NCBI GenBank assembly: GCA_910588045.1
Contig: CAJUPS010000112.1
Coordinates: forward strand, 1 to 9,205
Source: an uncultured Oscillospiraceae bacterium
GTDB lineage: Bacteria; Bacillota; Clostridia; Oscillospirales; Oscillospiraceae
Length of the DNA: 9,205 nucleotides
Reading direction: 5' to 3'
The notes beneath the pieces are model-generated. The model saw only the letters and a list, made by a program, of their open reading frames with translations, made no database searches and had not been told where the DNA came from. Below are positions 1 to 5,966 of this stretch, piece by piece. A program made the translations under genes and the position numbers. How positions within the stretch are numbered: position 1 is the stretch's first letter; each line of letters begins with the position of its first letter.

Positions 1-107
1 AGGAGATTAAGACCCCCGAGGAGATCAAGACCCCCGAGGAGACCAAGACTCCCGAGGAGATTAAGACCCCCGAGGAGACCAAGACCCCCGAGGAGATCAA
101 GACCCCC
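1..107 (+). repeat. 18-bp in-frame tandem repeat, six copies
   Basis: Unit gaggagatcaagaccccc repeats with an exact 18-bp period at 1-17 (first base cut off by the edge), 18-35, 36-53, 54-71, 72-89 and 90-107. Units differ only at the third codon (att, atc or acc, giving Ile or Thr) and at one wobble base (act instead of acc in unit 3). The period is a multiple of three, so copy-number change would lengthen or shorten the protein tail without a frameshift. The array probably continues to the left of the window. Confidence 0.95.
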
Positions 108-122
108 GAGGGCGTGGAGTAA
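1..122 (+). CDS. 3' end of an unidentified protein with an (E-E-I/T-K-T-P)n tail
   Basis: The + strand frame ending at the TAA at 120-122 is open to the left edge, so only the last 39 or so residues are visible. They consist of six copies of the hexapeptide E-E-(I or T)-K-T-P followed by E-G-V-E and the stop. The tail is strongly charged, alternating acidic pairs with a lysine, and has a proline in every unit, so it is probably extended or disordered and not a folded domain. No catalytic or membrane motif is visible and the body of the protein lies outside the window, so I assign no function. A strong terminator 33 bp after the stop supports this being a genuine gene end. Possible roles for such tails include a spacer, a linker to the cell surface, or a nucleic acid or polymer binding extension; nothing here distinguishes them. 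Confidence 0.75.
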   Translation, partial: EIKTPEEIKTPEETKTPEEIKTPEETKTPEEIKTPEGVE

Positions 123-155
123 TCCTCCTTCTTCCATCCAAATAATCTTTCCCAC

Positions 156-195
156 GGGGGAGCCGGGCGAATGCCCGGCTCCCCCTTCATTTTTC
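156..195 (+). terminator. Intrinsic terminator of the repeat-tailed gene
   Basis: A perfect 13-bp stem (156-168 pairing with 173-185, beginning gggggagccgggc) with a gaat tetraloop is followed by ttcattttt at 186-194. It lies 33 bp after the upstream stop codon and just before the degV promoter, so it should insulate degV from upstream transcription. Confidence 0.92.
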
Positions 196-216
196 CCTCT
201 CCCCACCGAAACCCCC

Positions 217-244
217 TTGACATTTCCCCATAATACGATATAAT
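217..244 (+). promoter_or_regulatory. Sigma-A type promoter of degV
   Basis: A perfect -35 box TTGACA at 217-222 and a perfect -10 box TATAAT at 239-244 are separated by 16 bp. Transcription would start near 251, giving a short leader of about 28 nt before the degV start codon. No operator-like dyad is evident, which suggests constitutive, fairly strong expression. Confidence 0.88.
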
Positions 245-278
245 CTAATCAACCATATTACTTGAGGCGGTTTTTGAG

Positions 279-1112
279 ATGACATATAACGTAATCTGTG
301 ACAGCTGTACGGACTTGCCCAGGGAGCTGGCGACGGACCCCTGCGTAAAGAAGGTGCCCCTCAGCATTCAGGTCGGCGCGGAGACGGTGGTGGATGATGA
401 GACCTTCCGCCAGGGCGAGCTCCTGCAAAAGATGCGGGCCTGGCCCGACGCGCCCAAGACGGCCTGTCCCTCCCCCTCCATGTATCTGGAGCAGTTCCTG
501 GAGGCCGGGGACAGCTACGTGGTGACCCTCTCCGGCCAGCTCTCCGGCTCCTACAACGCGGCCATGCAGGCCCGGGCCATCTACCGGGAGGAGGAGAAAC
601 CGGGGAACGTCCACGTGTTCAACTCCCGGTCCGCCTCGGCGGGACAGGCCCAGATCGCGCTGTTGATCCGGGAGCTGGCGGGCCGCGGCCTGCCCTTCGC
701 CCAGGTGGTGGAGAAGGTGGAGGCATATATTGACCGGATGAAGACCCTGTTCGTACTGGAGAACCTGGACAATCTCCGGAAGAACGGGCGGCTGACGCGG
801 ATGCAGTCCCTGGTGACGGGTGCGCTGCGGGTAAAGCTGCTGTGCGGGGCCACGCCAGAGGGGGAGATTCAGAAGCTCGGGCAGGGCCTGTCGGTGCGGC
901 AGACCCTGGCAAAGATGGTGTCCCGGATGGCGGAGGACCCGGACCACGCCTCCCGGCGTCTGGTGATTGCCAACTGCAACTGTCCGGACCGCGCGGAGCT
1001 GCTGCGGGAGATGGTGCGGCAGAAGTGCCGCTTCGGCGAGATCCTGGTTGTCGCCACCGGCGGCATCTCCACGGTCTACGCCAACGACGGCGGCATCGTA
1101 GTGGCGTATTGA
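279..1112 (+). CDS. DegV family fatty-acid-binding protein (FakB-like)
   Basis: The 277-residue product has the length and layout of the DegV/FakB family, cytosolic proteins that hold a fatty acid while the kinase FakA phosphorylates it to acyl-phosphate for phospholipid synthesis. Family marks visible are the N-terminal CDSCTDLP (residues 7-14), the KTACPSPS segment (60-67) and VVTLSGQLSGSYNAA (81-95), whose Ser/Gly loop contacts the lipid carboxylate in FakB structures. The C-terminal end carries GISTVYANDGG (262-272) in place of the GTHxGPG-type motif common in FakB proteins, so ligand handling may differ. ATG at 279 is preceded by GAGG at 264-267, 11 nt upstream, a slightly long spacing. 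The gene stands alone: its own promoter is upstream and a palindromic repeat starts 5 nt after the stop. No fakA is visible. Family membership is secure; the fatty-acid role is inferred from the family. Confidence 0.93.
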   Translation: MTYNVICDSCTDLPRELATDPCVKKVPLSIQVGAETVVDDETFRQGELLQKMRAWPDAPKTACPSPSMYLEQFLEAGDSYVVTLSGQLSGSYNAAMQARAIYREEEKPGNVHVFNSRSASAGQAQIALLIRELAGRGLPFAQVVEKVEAYIDRMKTLFVLENLDNLRKNGRLTRMQSLVTGALRVKLLCGATPEGEIQKLGQGLSVRQTLAKMVSRMAEDPDHASRRLVIANCNCPDRAELLREMVRQKCRFGEILVVATGGISTVYANDGGIVVAY

Positions 1113-1116
1113 TTCT

Positions 1117-1244
1117 TATTGCAGCCTTCAGAAATCGTAACAGCCCGTAGGGGCGCACATTGTGCGCCCGCTTTTACCGAAAGCCGCGTGGTATTGTGCG
1201 GGCGCACAATGTGCGCCCCTACAGGGTTGCTGTCTGCAAATGTG
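1117..1244. repeat. Nested palindromic MITE-like repeat, copy 1
   Basis: Two 24-bp arms (1147-1170 and 1199-1222) are exact reverse complements, separated by a 28-bp loop. Each arm is itself a palindrome around gggcgcacattgtgcgccc (9-bp arms, one central base). Similarity to copy 2 at 1900-2037 runs from about 1117 through the core and, more weakly, to about 1244. The left arm's local hairpin (1151-1169) is followed by gcttttacc, so on the + strand it could act as the degV terminator, since no other terminator follows degV. No transposase is encoded, so any mobility would depend on a protein made elsewhere. GC-rich intergenic palindromes of this general look are common in Oscillospiraceae genomes as I recall; family assignment was not possible here. 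Confidence 0.9.
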
Positions 1245-1254
1245 ATGTTATCGC

Positions 1255-1285
1255 AAAAACGGCCCGGCGCATGAAGCGCCGGGCC
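1255..1285 (-). terminator. Intrinsic terminator of mocA
   Basis: A perfect 10-bp stem (1261-1270 with 1276-1285, ggcccggcgc and its complement) with a 5-nt loop lies 6 bp past the mocA stop. Read on the minus strand it is followed by gtttttg (1260-1254), the expected U-tract. Confidence 0.9.
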
Positions 1286-1291
1286 GCTGCC

Positions 1292-1870
1292 CTATACGAA
1301 CCGTTTCCCCATATCCCGCAGCGCCTGCCTCGTGTCGGCGTCCTCCAACTCCCGGGCCGGGGCCTCGAAGAGCAGGAGGTTGTCCTCATGCCGTCGGATG
1401 ACGCTGCTGCCGCCGTGGTCCTCTGTAAGGTCGAGGAGCTCCGGAAAATAGGAGACGGGAAAGATGCAGGGATTCCCCCGCACGCCATCGTGGGCGAGCC
1501 CTACCAGATGGCCCGGGTTTTCCAGAAAGAACGCCACCTCCGCCGCCACAGTCTCCCGCCGGAGGAGGGGCTGATCGGAGACCTGAAAGAGGACCGCGCC
1601 GCAGTCCTCCATATGCGCCAGCCCCAGGCGGATGGTGTGGCTGATGCCCCAGTCCGGGTGTGGGTTGTGGACGGGCGTAAAGCCAAAGGTCCCGGCCAGC
1701 GCCTCCACCTCCGGGTACTGGGTGACCACGGCCACCCGGTGGAATTTCTCCGCCGGGACGGCCTCCAGGGCGCGGCGGATGAGGGATTTCCCCTGAAATT
1801 CTGCGGCGAGCTTGTTCTCCCCGAACCGGCGGGCGTCCCCCGCCGCCATGACCACGCAGCCGATGTGCAC
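1292..1870 (-). CDS. mocA: MocA-like molybdenum cofactor cytidylyltransferase
   Basis: This 192-residue protein of the NTP_transf_3 (MobA-like) family probably transfers CMP from CTP to molybdopterin to make the cytosine dinucleotide cofactor. Seen directly: the nucleotide-binding MAAGDARRFGENK loop at 8-20, WGISHTIRLGL at 74-84, the metal-binding SDQPLL at 98-103 (Asp99), GNPCIFP at 132-138, EDHGGSSVI at 150-158 and DADT near the C-terminus. The AAG signature, as opposed to the AGG of MobA, points to MocA, and the length matches E. coli MocA (YgfJ). Context agrees: the divergent neighbour is a xanthine dehydrogenase-family operon, whose enzymes take this cofactor form. The start is GTG at 1870 with a good AAAGGGGGG site just upstream. 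A plausible promoter at 2037-2066 would give a leader of about 160 nt that contains repeat copy 2. Alternative: another MobA-like pyrophosphorylase, such as an orphan nucleotidyltransferase used in selenium-dependent hydroxylase maturation. Confidence 0.87.
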   Translation of the reverse strand: MHIGCVVMAAGDARRFGENKLAAEFQGKSLIRRALEAVPAEKFHRVAVVTQYPEVEALAGTFGFTPVHNPHPDWGISHTIRLGLAHMEDCGAVLFQVSDQPLLRRETVAAEVAFFLENPGHLVGLAHDGVRGNPCIFPVSYFPELLDLTEDHGGSSVIRRHEDNLLLFEAPARELEDADTRQALRDMGKRFV

Positions 1871-1899
1871 TGCGGTCCCCCCTTTATCGTGGTTTTGTT

Positions 1900-2037
1900 T
1901 ATAGCAACCTTCAAAATTCGTAACACCCTGTAGGGGCGCACATTGTGCGCCCGTTTTTACGGAAGCTGCGTGGTATTGTGCGGGCGCACAATGTGCGCCC
2001 CTACAGGGTATTGTTCGCCATTTTGAATATTGATATA
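1900..2037. repeat. Nested palindromic MITE-like repeat, copy 2
   Basis: This is the better preserved copy, 138 bp long. Perfect 28-bp arms at 1926-1953 and 1981-2008 surround a 27-bp loop. Outside them, imperfect terminal inverted repeats continue: tatagcaaccttcaaaat at 1900-1917 matches the reverse complement of 2020-2037 at 15 of 18 positions. Each core arm also folds on itself around gggcgcacattgtgcgccc. The left arm hairpin is followed on the + strand by TTTTT (1954-1958). The element fills most of the mocA leader, and its right border touches the proposed mocA -10 box. It contains no open reading frame of its own. Confidence 0.92.
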
Positions 2038-2066
2038 GTATACCCCAAGAGGGCGGGTTTAGTCAA
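2037..2066 (-). promoter_or_regulatory. Predicted mocA promoter
   Basis: On the minus strand, TTGACT (2066-2061) and TATACT (2042-2037) are spaced by 18 bp, each one mismatch from consensus. Transcription would start near 2030, inside repeat copy 2, about 160 nt before the GTG start. It lies back to back with the xdhA promoter. Another promoter inside the repeat cannot be excluded. Confidence 0.6.
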
Positions 2067-2094
2067 CGTTATGTAGAAGAAAGAATAACGAAGA
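2063..2094. promoter_or_regulatory. Imperfect dyad between the divergent mocA and xdhA promoters (candidate operator)
   Basis: The sequence fits TCNNCGTTAT, 12 bp, ATAACGNNGA: the inner arms CGTTAT (2067-2072) and ATAACG (2085-2090) are exact complements, and 8 of 10 positions pair over the extended arms. It overlaps the mocA -35 box and ends 13 bp before the xdhA -35 region, a suitable place for a dimeric regulator acting on both units. No regulator gene is adjacent, so the protein that might bind is unknown. Confidence 0.4.
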
Positions 2095-2107
2095 CAAGCA
2101 ATAGGGC

Positions 2108-2136
2108 TGTACACGGAACAGAAGTTGTGCTATAAT
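2108..2136 (+). promoter_or_regulatory. Predicted xdhABC promoter
   Basis: A perfect TATAAT at 2131-2136 is preceded by TGC at 2128-2130, an extended -10 element. A weak -35, TGTACA, lies at 2108-2113 with a 17-bp spacer. The start would be near 2143, leaving a leader of about 60 nt. A weak -35 with an extended -10 suits activator control, though none is demonstrated. Confidence 0.7.
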
Positions 2137-2202
2137 AATAAAAATACGGCAAGAAAGGGATAAAATTTTTCCTTTCCATCCAACAGACAGGAGGCAGACG
2201 CC

Positions 2203-4494
2203 ATGATGAGCAAATCCGTAGGCCGGCCCGTGGTCCGCGTGGACGCATTCGACAAGGCCACTGGCCGCGCCAAGTACACCGACGACCTCTGCGACCGCTC
2301 CGCCCTGGTCACCAGGATCGTCCACTCCACCATTGCCCACGGCATGGTGCAAAAGGTCGATACCCGCCAGGCGGAGCAGGTTCCCGGCGTGGTCAGGATT
2401 TTCACCTGCTTTGACGTACCGGCGTACAGGTTCCCCACCGCCGGACACCCCTGGTCCACCGACCCCCATCACCAGGACGTGGCCGACCGTCTGCTGCTCA
2501 ACCGGCACGTGCGGTACTACGGCGACGAGGTGGCCGTGGTAGTGGCGGAGGACGAGGTTGCCGCCGCCCAGGCGGCCAGACTGGTACAGGTGGAGTACGA
2601 GGAGTACCCCTTTGTGCTGGACGTCCAGAAGGCCATGGAGCCCGACGCGCCCCGGATTCACGAGGAGTACCCGGGCAACGTCCTGGCCCACACCACCATC
2701 CGGAACGGCGACTATGAGGCCGCCAGCAAAGAGCCGGGCCTCATCAAGGTGGAGGGCTGGTACGACACCCCCACCGTACAGCACTGCCACATTGAAAACC
2801 ACATCTGCACCGCCCACATGGAGGGCGGACGGATCATGGTCACCTCCTCCACCCAGATCCCCCACATTGTCCGCCGGGTCTGCGGACAGGCCCTGGGCAT
2901 CCCCTGGGGGAAGGTGCGGATCGTCAAGCCCTACATAGGCGGCGGCTTCGGCAACAAGCAGGACGCGCTCTATGAGCCCCTGTGCGCGTGGCTCACCACC
3001 CAGCTGGGGGGACGGCTGGTCAAGGTGGACTGCTCCCGGGAGGAGACCTTTGTGTCCAACCGGGTCCGCCACGCCATCCGGACCCATATCATCTCCTGGG
3101 TGCGCCCCGACGGGACCTTTGCCGCCCGGAAGATCGAGTGCTTCTCCAACCAGGGGGGCTACGCCTCCCACGGCCACGGCATCGTGGCCAAGGGGATGGG
3201 GGCCTTCCCGCAGATCTATCCCTGCCCCAACGTGGAGGGGGACGCCTACACCGTGTTCACCAACCGTCCCTCCGCCGGTGCCATGCGGGGCTATGGCATC
3301 CCCCAGGCCATGTGGGCCGGAGAGAGCCACATCGACGACGTAGCCCGCGCCCTGGGCCGGGAGCCCATGGAGTACCGCTATCAGATCGTCATGCCCAAGG
3401 GCTACGTGGACGGCTTCAGCAAAAACGAGAACTACTACGACACCTTCCGGCAGGTCATGGACAAGGGCAGGACCGCCATTGACTACGACCGGAAGCGGAA
3501 GGCGTACGAAAACCAGACCGGCCCTGTGCGCCGCGGCGTGGGGATGGCGCTGTTCTGGTACAACACCGCCGTGTGGCCCATCTCCCTGGAGTCCTCCTCC
3601 TGCCGGATGGTGCTCAACCAGGACGGGTCCGTCCAGGTCCAGACCGGTGAGACGGAGATCGGCCAGGGCTGCGACACCGCCTTTGCCCAGATGGCGGCGG
3701 ACGCCATCGGGATCCCCTTCGAGGATGTCCATATGATCTCCACCCAGGACACCGATATAACCCCCTTCGGCACGGGCGCTTACGCCTCCCGGCAGACCTA
3801 CATCGGCGGCTTCGCCCTGCGGCAGACGGGCCAAATGCTCAAGGAGCGGATCCTCACCTACGCCGTGGAGCTGACAAGGCAGATGAAGGAGACTCTGGAT
3901 CTGATCGACGGGAAGATCGTCCGCATTTCCGACGGCCGGGAGCTGATGACCCTGGGGGAGCTGGCCACCGAGGCCCTCTACAGCCTGGAGCACAGCCAGC
4001 ACATCACCGCCGAGAGCACCTATCAGATCAAGAACAACGCCTACTCCTTCGGCTGCACCTTCGCGGAGGTGGAGGTCGACATCCCCATGTGCCAAGTGAA
4101 GCTGCTGAATATCGTCAACGTCCACGACTGCGGGAAGCTCATCAACCCCGCCCTGGCGGAGGCCCAGGTCCACGGAGGCATGTCCATGGGCATCGGCTAC
4201 GGCCTTTCCGAGCAGCTTCTGTTTGACGAGCGGACCGGGAAACCGCTGAACAACAACCTGCTGGACTACAAGCTCTCCACCTTCATGGACCACCCGAATC
4301 TCCAGGCGCTGTTCGTGGAGAACGCCGAGCCCACCAGTCCCTACGGGACCAAGGCGCTGGGCGAGCCCCCGGCCTGCTCCCCGGCCCCGGCCATCCGCAA
4401 CGCGATTTTGAACGCAACCGGGGTTGCCGTCAACAACGCGCCCATGACGCCCCACGTGCTGTTCCCTGCGTTCAAAGACGCCGGGCTGCTGTAA
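2203..4494 (+). CDS. xdhA: Xanthine dehydrogenase, molybdenum-binding subunit XdhA
   Basis: This 763-residue protein is the large catalytic subunit of a molybdenum hydroxylase, probably oxidising hypoxanthine and xanthine to urate in the cytosol. An N-terminal aldehyde oxidase/xanthine dehydrogenase a/b hammerhead domain (about 1-140) precedes the molybdopterin-binding domains. Active-site marks, numbered here against bovine enzyme from memory: Gln218 in STQ (Gln767), GGGFGNKQ at 246-253, AMRGYG with Arg362 (Arg880), GQG at 487-489 and the catalytic Glu721 in GEPP (Glu1261). The Glu802 position is Gln253. Retaining Arg362 argues for a purine substrate over an aldehyde, but related purine or heterocycle hydroxylases remain possible. 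Length and subunit order match E. coli XdhA (about 750 residues). ATG at 2203 has AGGAGG at 2189-2194, 8 nt upstream; the next codon is also ATG. There is no iron-sulfur or FAD domain in this chain, consistent with separate xdhB and xdhC. Confidence 0.92.
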   Translation: MMSKSVGRPVVRVDAFDKATGRAKYTDDLCDRSALVTRIVHSTIAHGMVQKVDTRQAEQVPGVVRIFTCFDVPAYRFPTAGHPWSTDPHHQDVADRLLLNRHVRYYGDEVAVVVAEDEVAAAQAARLVQVEYEEYPFVLDVQKAMEPDAPRIHEEYPGNVLAHTTIRNGDYEAASKEPGLIKVEGWYDTPTVQHCHIENHICTAHMEGGRIMVTSSTQIPHIVRRVCGQALGIPWGKVRIVKPYIGGGFGNKQDALYEPLCAWLTTQLGGRLVKVDCSREETFVSNRVRHAIRTHIISWVRPDGTFAARKIECFSNQGGYASHGHGIVAKGMGAFPQIYPCPNVEGDAYTVFTNRPSAGAMRGYGIPQAMWAGESHIDDVARALGREPMEYRYQIVMPKGYVDGFSKNENYYDTFRQVMDKGRTAIDYDRKRKAYENQTGPVRRGVGMALFWYNTAVWPISLESSSCRMVLNQDGSVQVQTGETEIGQGCDTAFAQMAADAIGIPFEDVHMISTQDTDITPFGTGAYASRQTYIGGFALRQTGQMLKERILTYAVELTRQMKETLDLIDGKIVRISDGRELMTLGELATEALYSLEHSQHITAESTYQIKNNAYSFGCTFAEVEVDIPMCQVKLLNIVNVHDCGKLINPALAEAQVHGGMSMGIGYGLSEQLLFDERTGKPLNNNLLDYKLSTFMDHPNLQALFVENAEPTSPYGTKALGEPPACSPAPAIRNAILNATGVAVNNAPMTPHVLFPAFKDAGLL

Positions 4495-4512
4495 GGAGGG
4501 AAAAGAAGAATT

Positions 4513-5397
4513 ATGTACGATTTGAAAGCATTATACGAGGCCCAGAGCGTCCAGGACGCGGTCCGTCTGCGTCTGGAGCACCCGGAGGCCCAGATCCTCG
4601 CCGGAGGCACCGACGTCCTGGTCCAGATGCGGGAGGGCAAGCGGGCCGGGAAGGAGCTCATCTCCATCTATGGCATTGATTCCATGCGGGGCGTGTCCAT
4701 CGACGAAGAGGAGAACATCCGCATCGGCTCTCTGACCAGCTTCAGCCACATCACCAAGGACCCCATCATTCAGAAATACATCAACGTCTTAGGCGAGGCC
4801 GTGGACATGGTGGGCGGACCCCAGATCCGCAACGCCGGGACCATCGGCGGCAACACCTGCAACGGCGTGACCAGCGCCGACTCCGCCTCCACGCTGTTCG
4901 CGTGGGACGCCGTTGTCGAGCTGACCGGTGCAGAGGGAGTGCGGCGTCTCCCCATCCAGGAGTTCTACCTCTCCGCCGGGAAGGTGGACATCCGCCCCGA
5001 CGAGATTCAGACCGCCCTCCTGATTCCCAAGGCCAGCTATGAGAATTGCTTTGGGCACTACATCAAGTACGCCATGCGCAACGCCATGGACATTGCCACC
5101 ACCGGGTGCTCTGTTAACGTGGTGCTCAGCGAGGACAAAAAAACCATCCTCCGCGCCCGGATTGCCTACGGCGTGGCGGGCCCCATCCCCACCCGGGCCC
5201 CCTCGGCGGAGGAAGCCGCCGGCGGGAGACCCGCGACGGAGGAGACGGCGGAGACCTTTGCCGCCGCCGTCCTCTCGGACATCCGTCCCCGGGACAGCTG
5301 GCGGGCCAGCAAGGCGTTCCGGGAGCATATCGCCGTAGAGCTGGCGAAGCGGGGACTGTTGGAGTCCATCAGATTGGCGGGAGGTGCGACGGTATGA
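4513..5397 (+). CDS. xdhB: Xanthine dehydrogenase, FAD-binding subunit XdhB
   Basis: This 294-residue protein is the flavin subunit that accepts electrons from the iron-sulfur clusters and passes them to NAD or another acceptor. It has the FAD_binding_5 fold followed by a CO dehydrogenase flavoprotein C-terminal domain. The two FAD-binding loops are visible as ILAGGTDVL at 28-36 and QIRNAGTIGGNTCNG at 104-118. Size is the same as E. coli XdhB (about 292). The start at 4513 follows the xdhA stop by 18 bp; its ribosome binding site AAGGAGG (4493-4499) overlaps the xdhA stop codon, with a rather long 13-nt spacing, suggesting coupled translation. The 3' end overlaps xdhC by 4 bp (ATGA). I see no 4Fe-4S cysteine insertion like that of 4-hydroxybenzoyl-CoA reductase, which argues against that subfamily. 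Confidence 0.94.
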   Translation: MYDLKALYEAQSVQDAVRLRLEHPEAQILAGGTDVLVQMREGKRAGKELISIYGIDSMRGVSIDEEENIRIGSLTSFSHITKDPIIQKYINVLGEAVDMVGGPQIRNAGTIGGNTCNGVTSADSASTLFAWDAVVELTGAEGVRRLPIQEFYLSAGKVDIRPDEIQTALLIPKASYENCFGHYIKYAMRNAMDIATTGCSVNVVLSEDKKTILRARIAYGVAGPIPTRAPSAEEAAGGRPATEETAETFAAAVLSDIRPRDSWRASKAFREHIAVELAKRGLLESIRLAGGATV

Positions 5398-5882
5398 GCA
5401 ATCAGTACAAATTGATCCGCTGCACGATCAACGGCAAGGCCGTGGAGCAGATGGTGGACGTGCGGGCGTCCCTGACGGACATGCTGCGCAACGATTTCCG
5501 GCTCACCAGCGTGAAAAAGGGCTGCGAGGTCGGGGAGTGCGGCGCGTGCAACGTCATCATCGACGGGGAGTGCTTCAACTCCTGCCTGTACCTGGCCGCG
5601 TGGGCGGACGGGAAGAATATCCGGACGCTGGAGGGGCTTATGGGTCCCGGCGGCGAGCTGGCGGATATTCAGCAGGCGTTCATCGACGAAGCGGCCATCC
5701 AGTGCGGATTCTGCACGCCAGGGTTCATCATGACGGCGGTGGAGATTCTGGAGAGCGGGAAGGAGTATACCGACGACGAGCTCAGGAAGCTGCTCTCCGG
5801 GCATCTGTGCCGGTGCACGGGGTATGAGAATATCCTGCGGGCGGTCAGGAAGACGATGCTGAAGAGATTAGGGAAGGCGTAA
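5394..5882 (+). CDS. xdhC: Xanthine dehydrogenase, 2Fe-2S subunit XdhC
   Basis: This 162-residue electron-transfer subunit carries two 2Fe-2S clusters between the molybdenum centre and FAD. The N-terminal plant-ferredoxin-like domain has Cys44, Cys49, Cys52 and Cys64 (motif GCEVGECGACNV then FNSC). The C-terminal four-helix domain has Cys104 and Cys107 in QCGFCTPGF and Cys139 and Cys141 in LCRCTGY. All eight ligands are intact. The start ATG (5394) overlaps the xdhB stop in ATGA, with GGGAGGTG at 5379-5386 as ribosome binding site. The length matches E. coli XdhC (about 159). Note that the name xdhC is used in other bacteria for an unrelated cofactor-insertion chaperone; that protein is not encoded in this window. 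Confidence 0.95.
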   Translation: MSNQYKLIRCTINGKAVEQMVDVRASLTDMLRNDFRLTSVKKGCEVGECGACNVIIDGECFNSCLYLAAWADGKNIRTLEGLMGPGGELADIQQAFIDEAAIQCGFCTPGFIMTAVEILESGKEYTDDELRKLLSGHLCRCTGYENILRAVRKTMLKRLGKA

Positions 5883-5927
5883 TACTTTTTTGGAAAGTAT
5901 CAGAGTTCTGCATAGAGAGCGACAGAA

Positions 5928-5951
5928 GGGAGGGAACCTCGGTTCCCTCCC
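5928..5951. terminator. Hairpin between convergent xdhC and glgP
   Basis: An 11-bp perfect inverted repeat, gggagggaacc (5928-5938) with its complement (5941-5951), lies 45 bp after the xdhC stop and 15 bp after the glgP stop. On the minus strand it is followed by ttctgtcgctct, a modest U-rich tail; on the + strand the following bases (ctgctgcgtcttgcg) are poorer. It probably terminates glgP and may help block read-through from both sides. Confidence 0.7.
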
Positions 5952-5966
5952 CTGCTGCGTCTTGCG

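Noticed and set aside
1..107. CRISPR-like array
   Set aside because: The 18-bp units are directly tandem with no unique spacers and stay in frame up to a stop codon, so they are coding repeats.
258..947. A minus-strand open frame opposite degV
   Set aside because: Shadow of degV codon bias; no homology signature and no promoter or ribosome binding site.
1160..1933. A 257-codon open frame on the + strand over mocA and the repeats
   Set aside because: It starts within repeat copy 1, runs opposite mocA, ends in repeat copy 2, has no ribosome binding site and shows no family motif; mocA on the other strand has intact motifs and its own terminator.
1117..2037. Composite transposon carrying mocA
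   Set aside because: No transposase is encoded and no target duplications around the whole segment could be identified; the short repeats look like independent intergenic elements.
2137..2202. Riboswitch in the xdhA leader
   Set aside because: The leader is only about 60 nt, A-rich, with just a weak gaaagg/cctttc pairing; no purine or molybdenum cofactor aptamer features are present.
2059..4455. A 798-codon open frame on the minus strand opposite xdhA
   Set aside because: It mirrors the GC-rich codon pattern of xdhA, its translation is low-complexity (rich in Gly, Val, His, Leu) with no recognisable domain, and xdhA has clear motifs, a ribosome binding site and operon context.
5882..5900. 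Small hairpin atacttt/aaagtat immediately after the xdhC stop
   Set aside because: The stem is 7 bp and AT-rich, with no T-tract after it on either strand, so it does not qualify as a terminator; the GC-rich hairpin at 5928-5951 is the better candidate.
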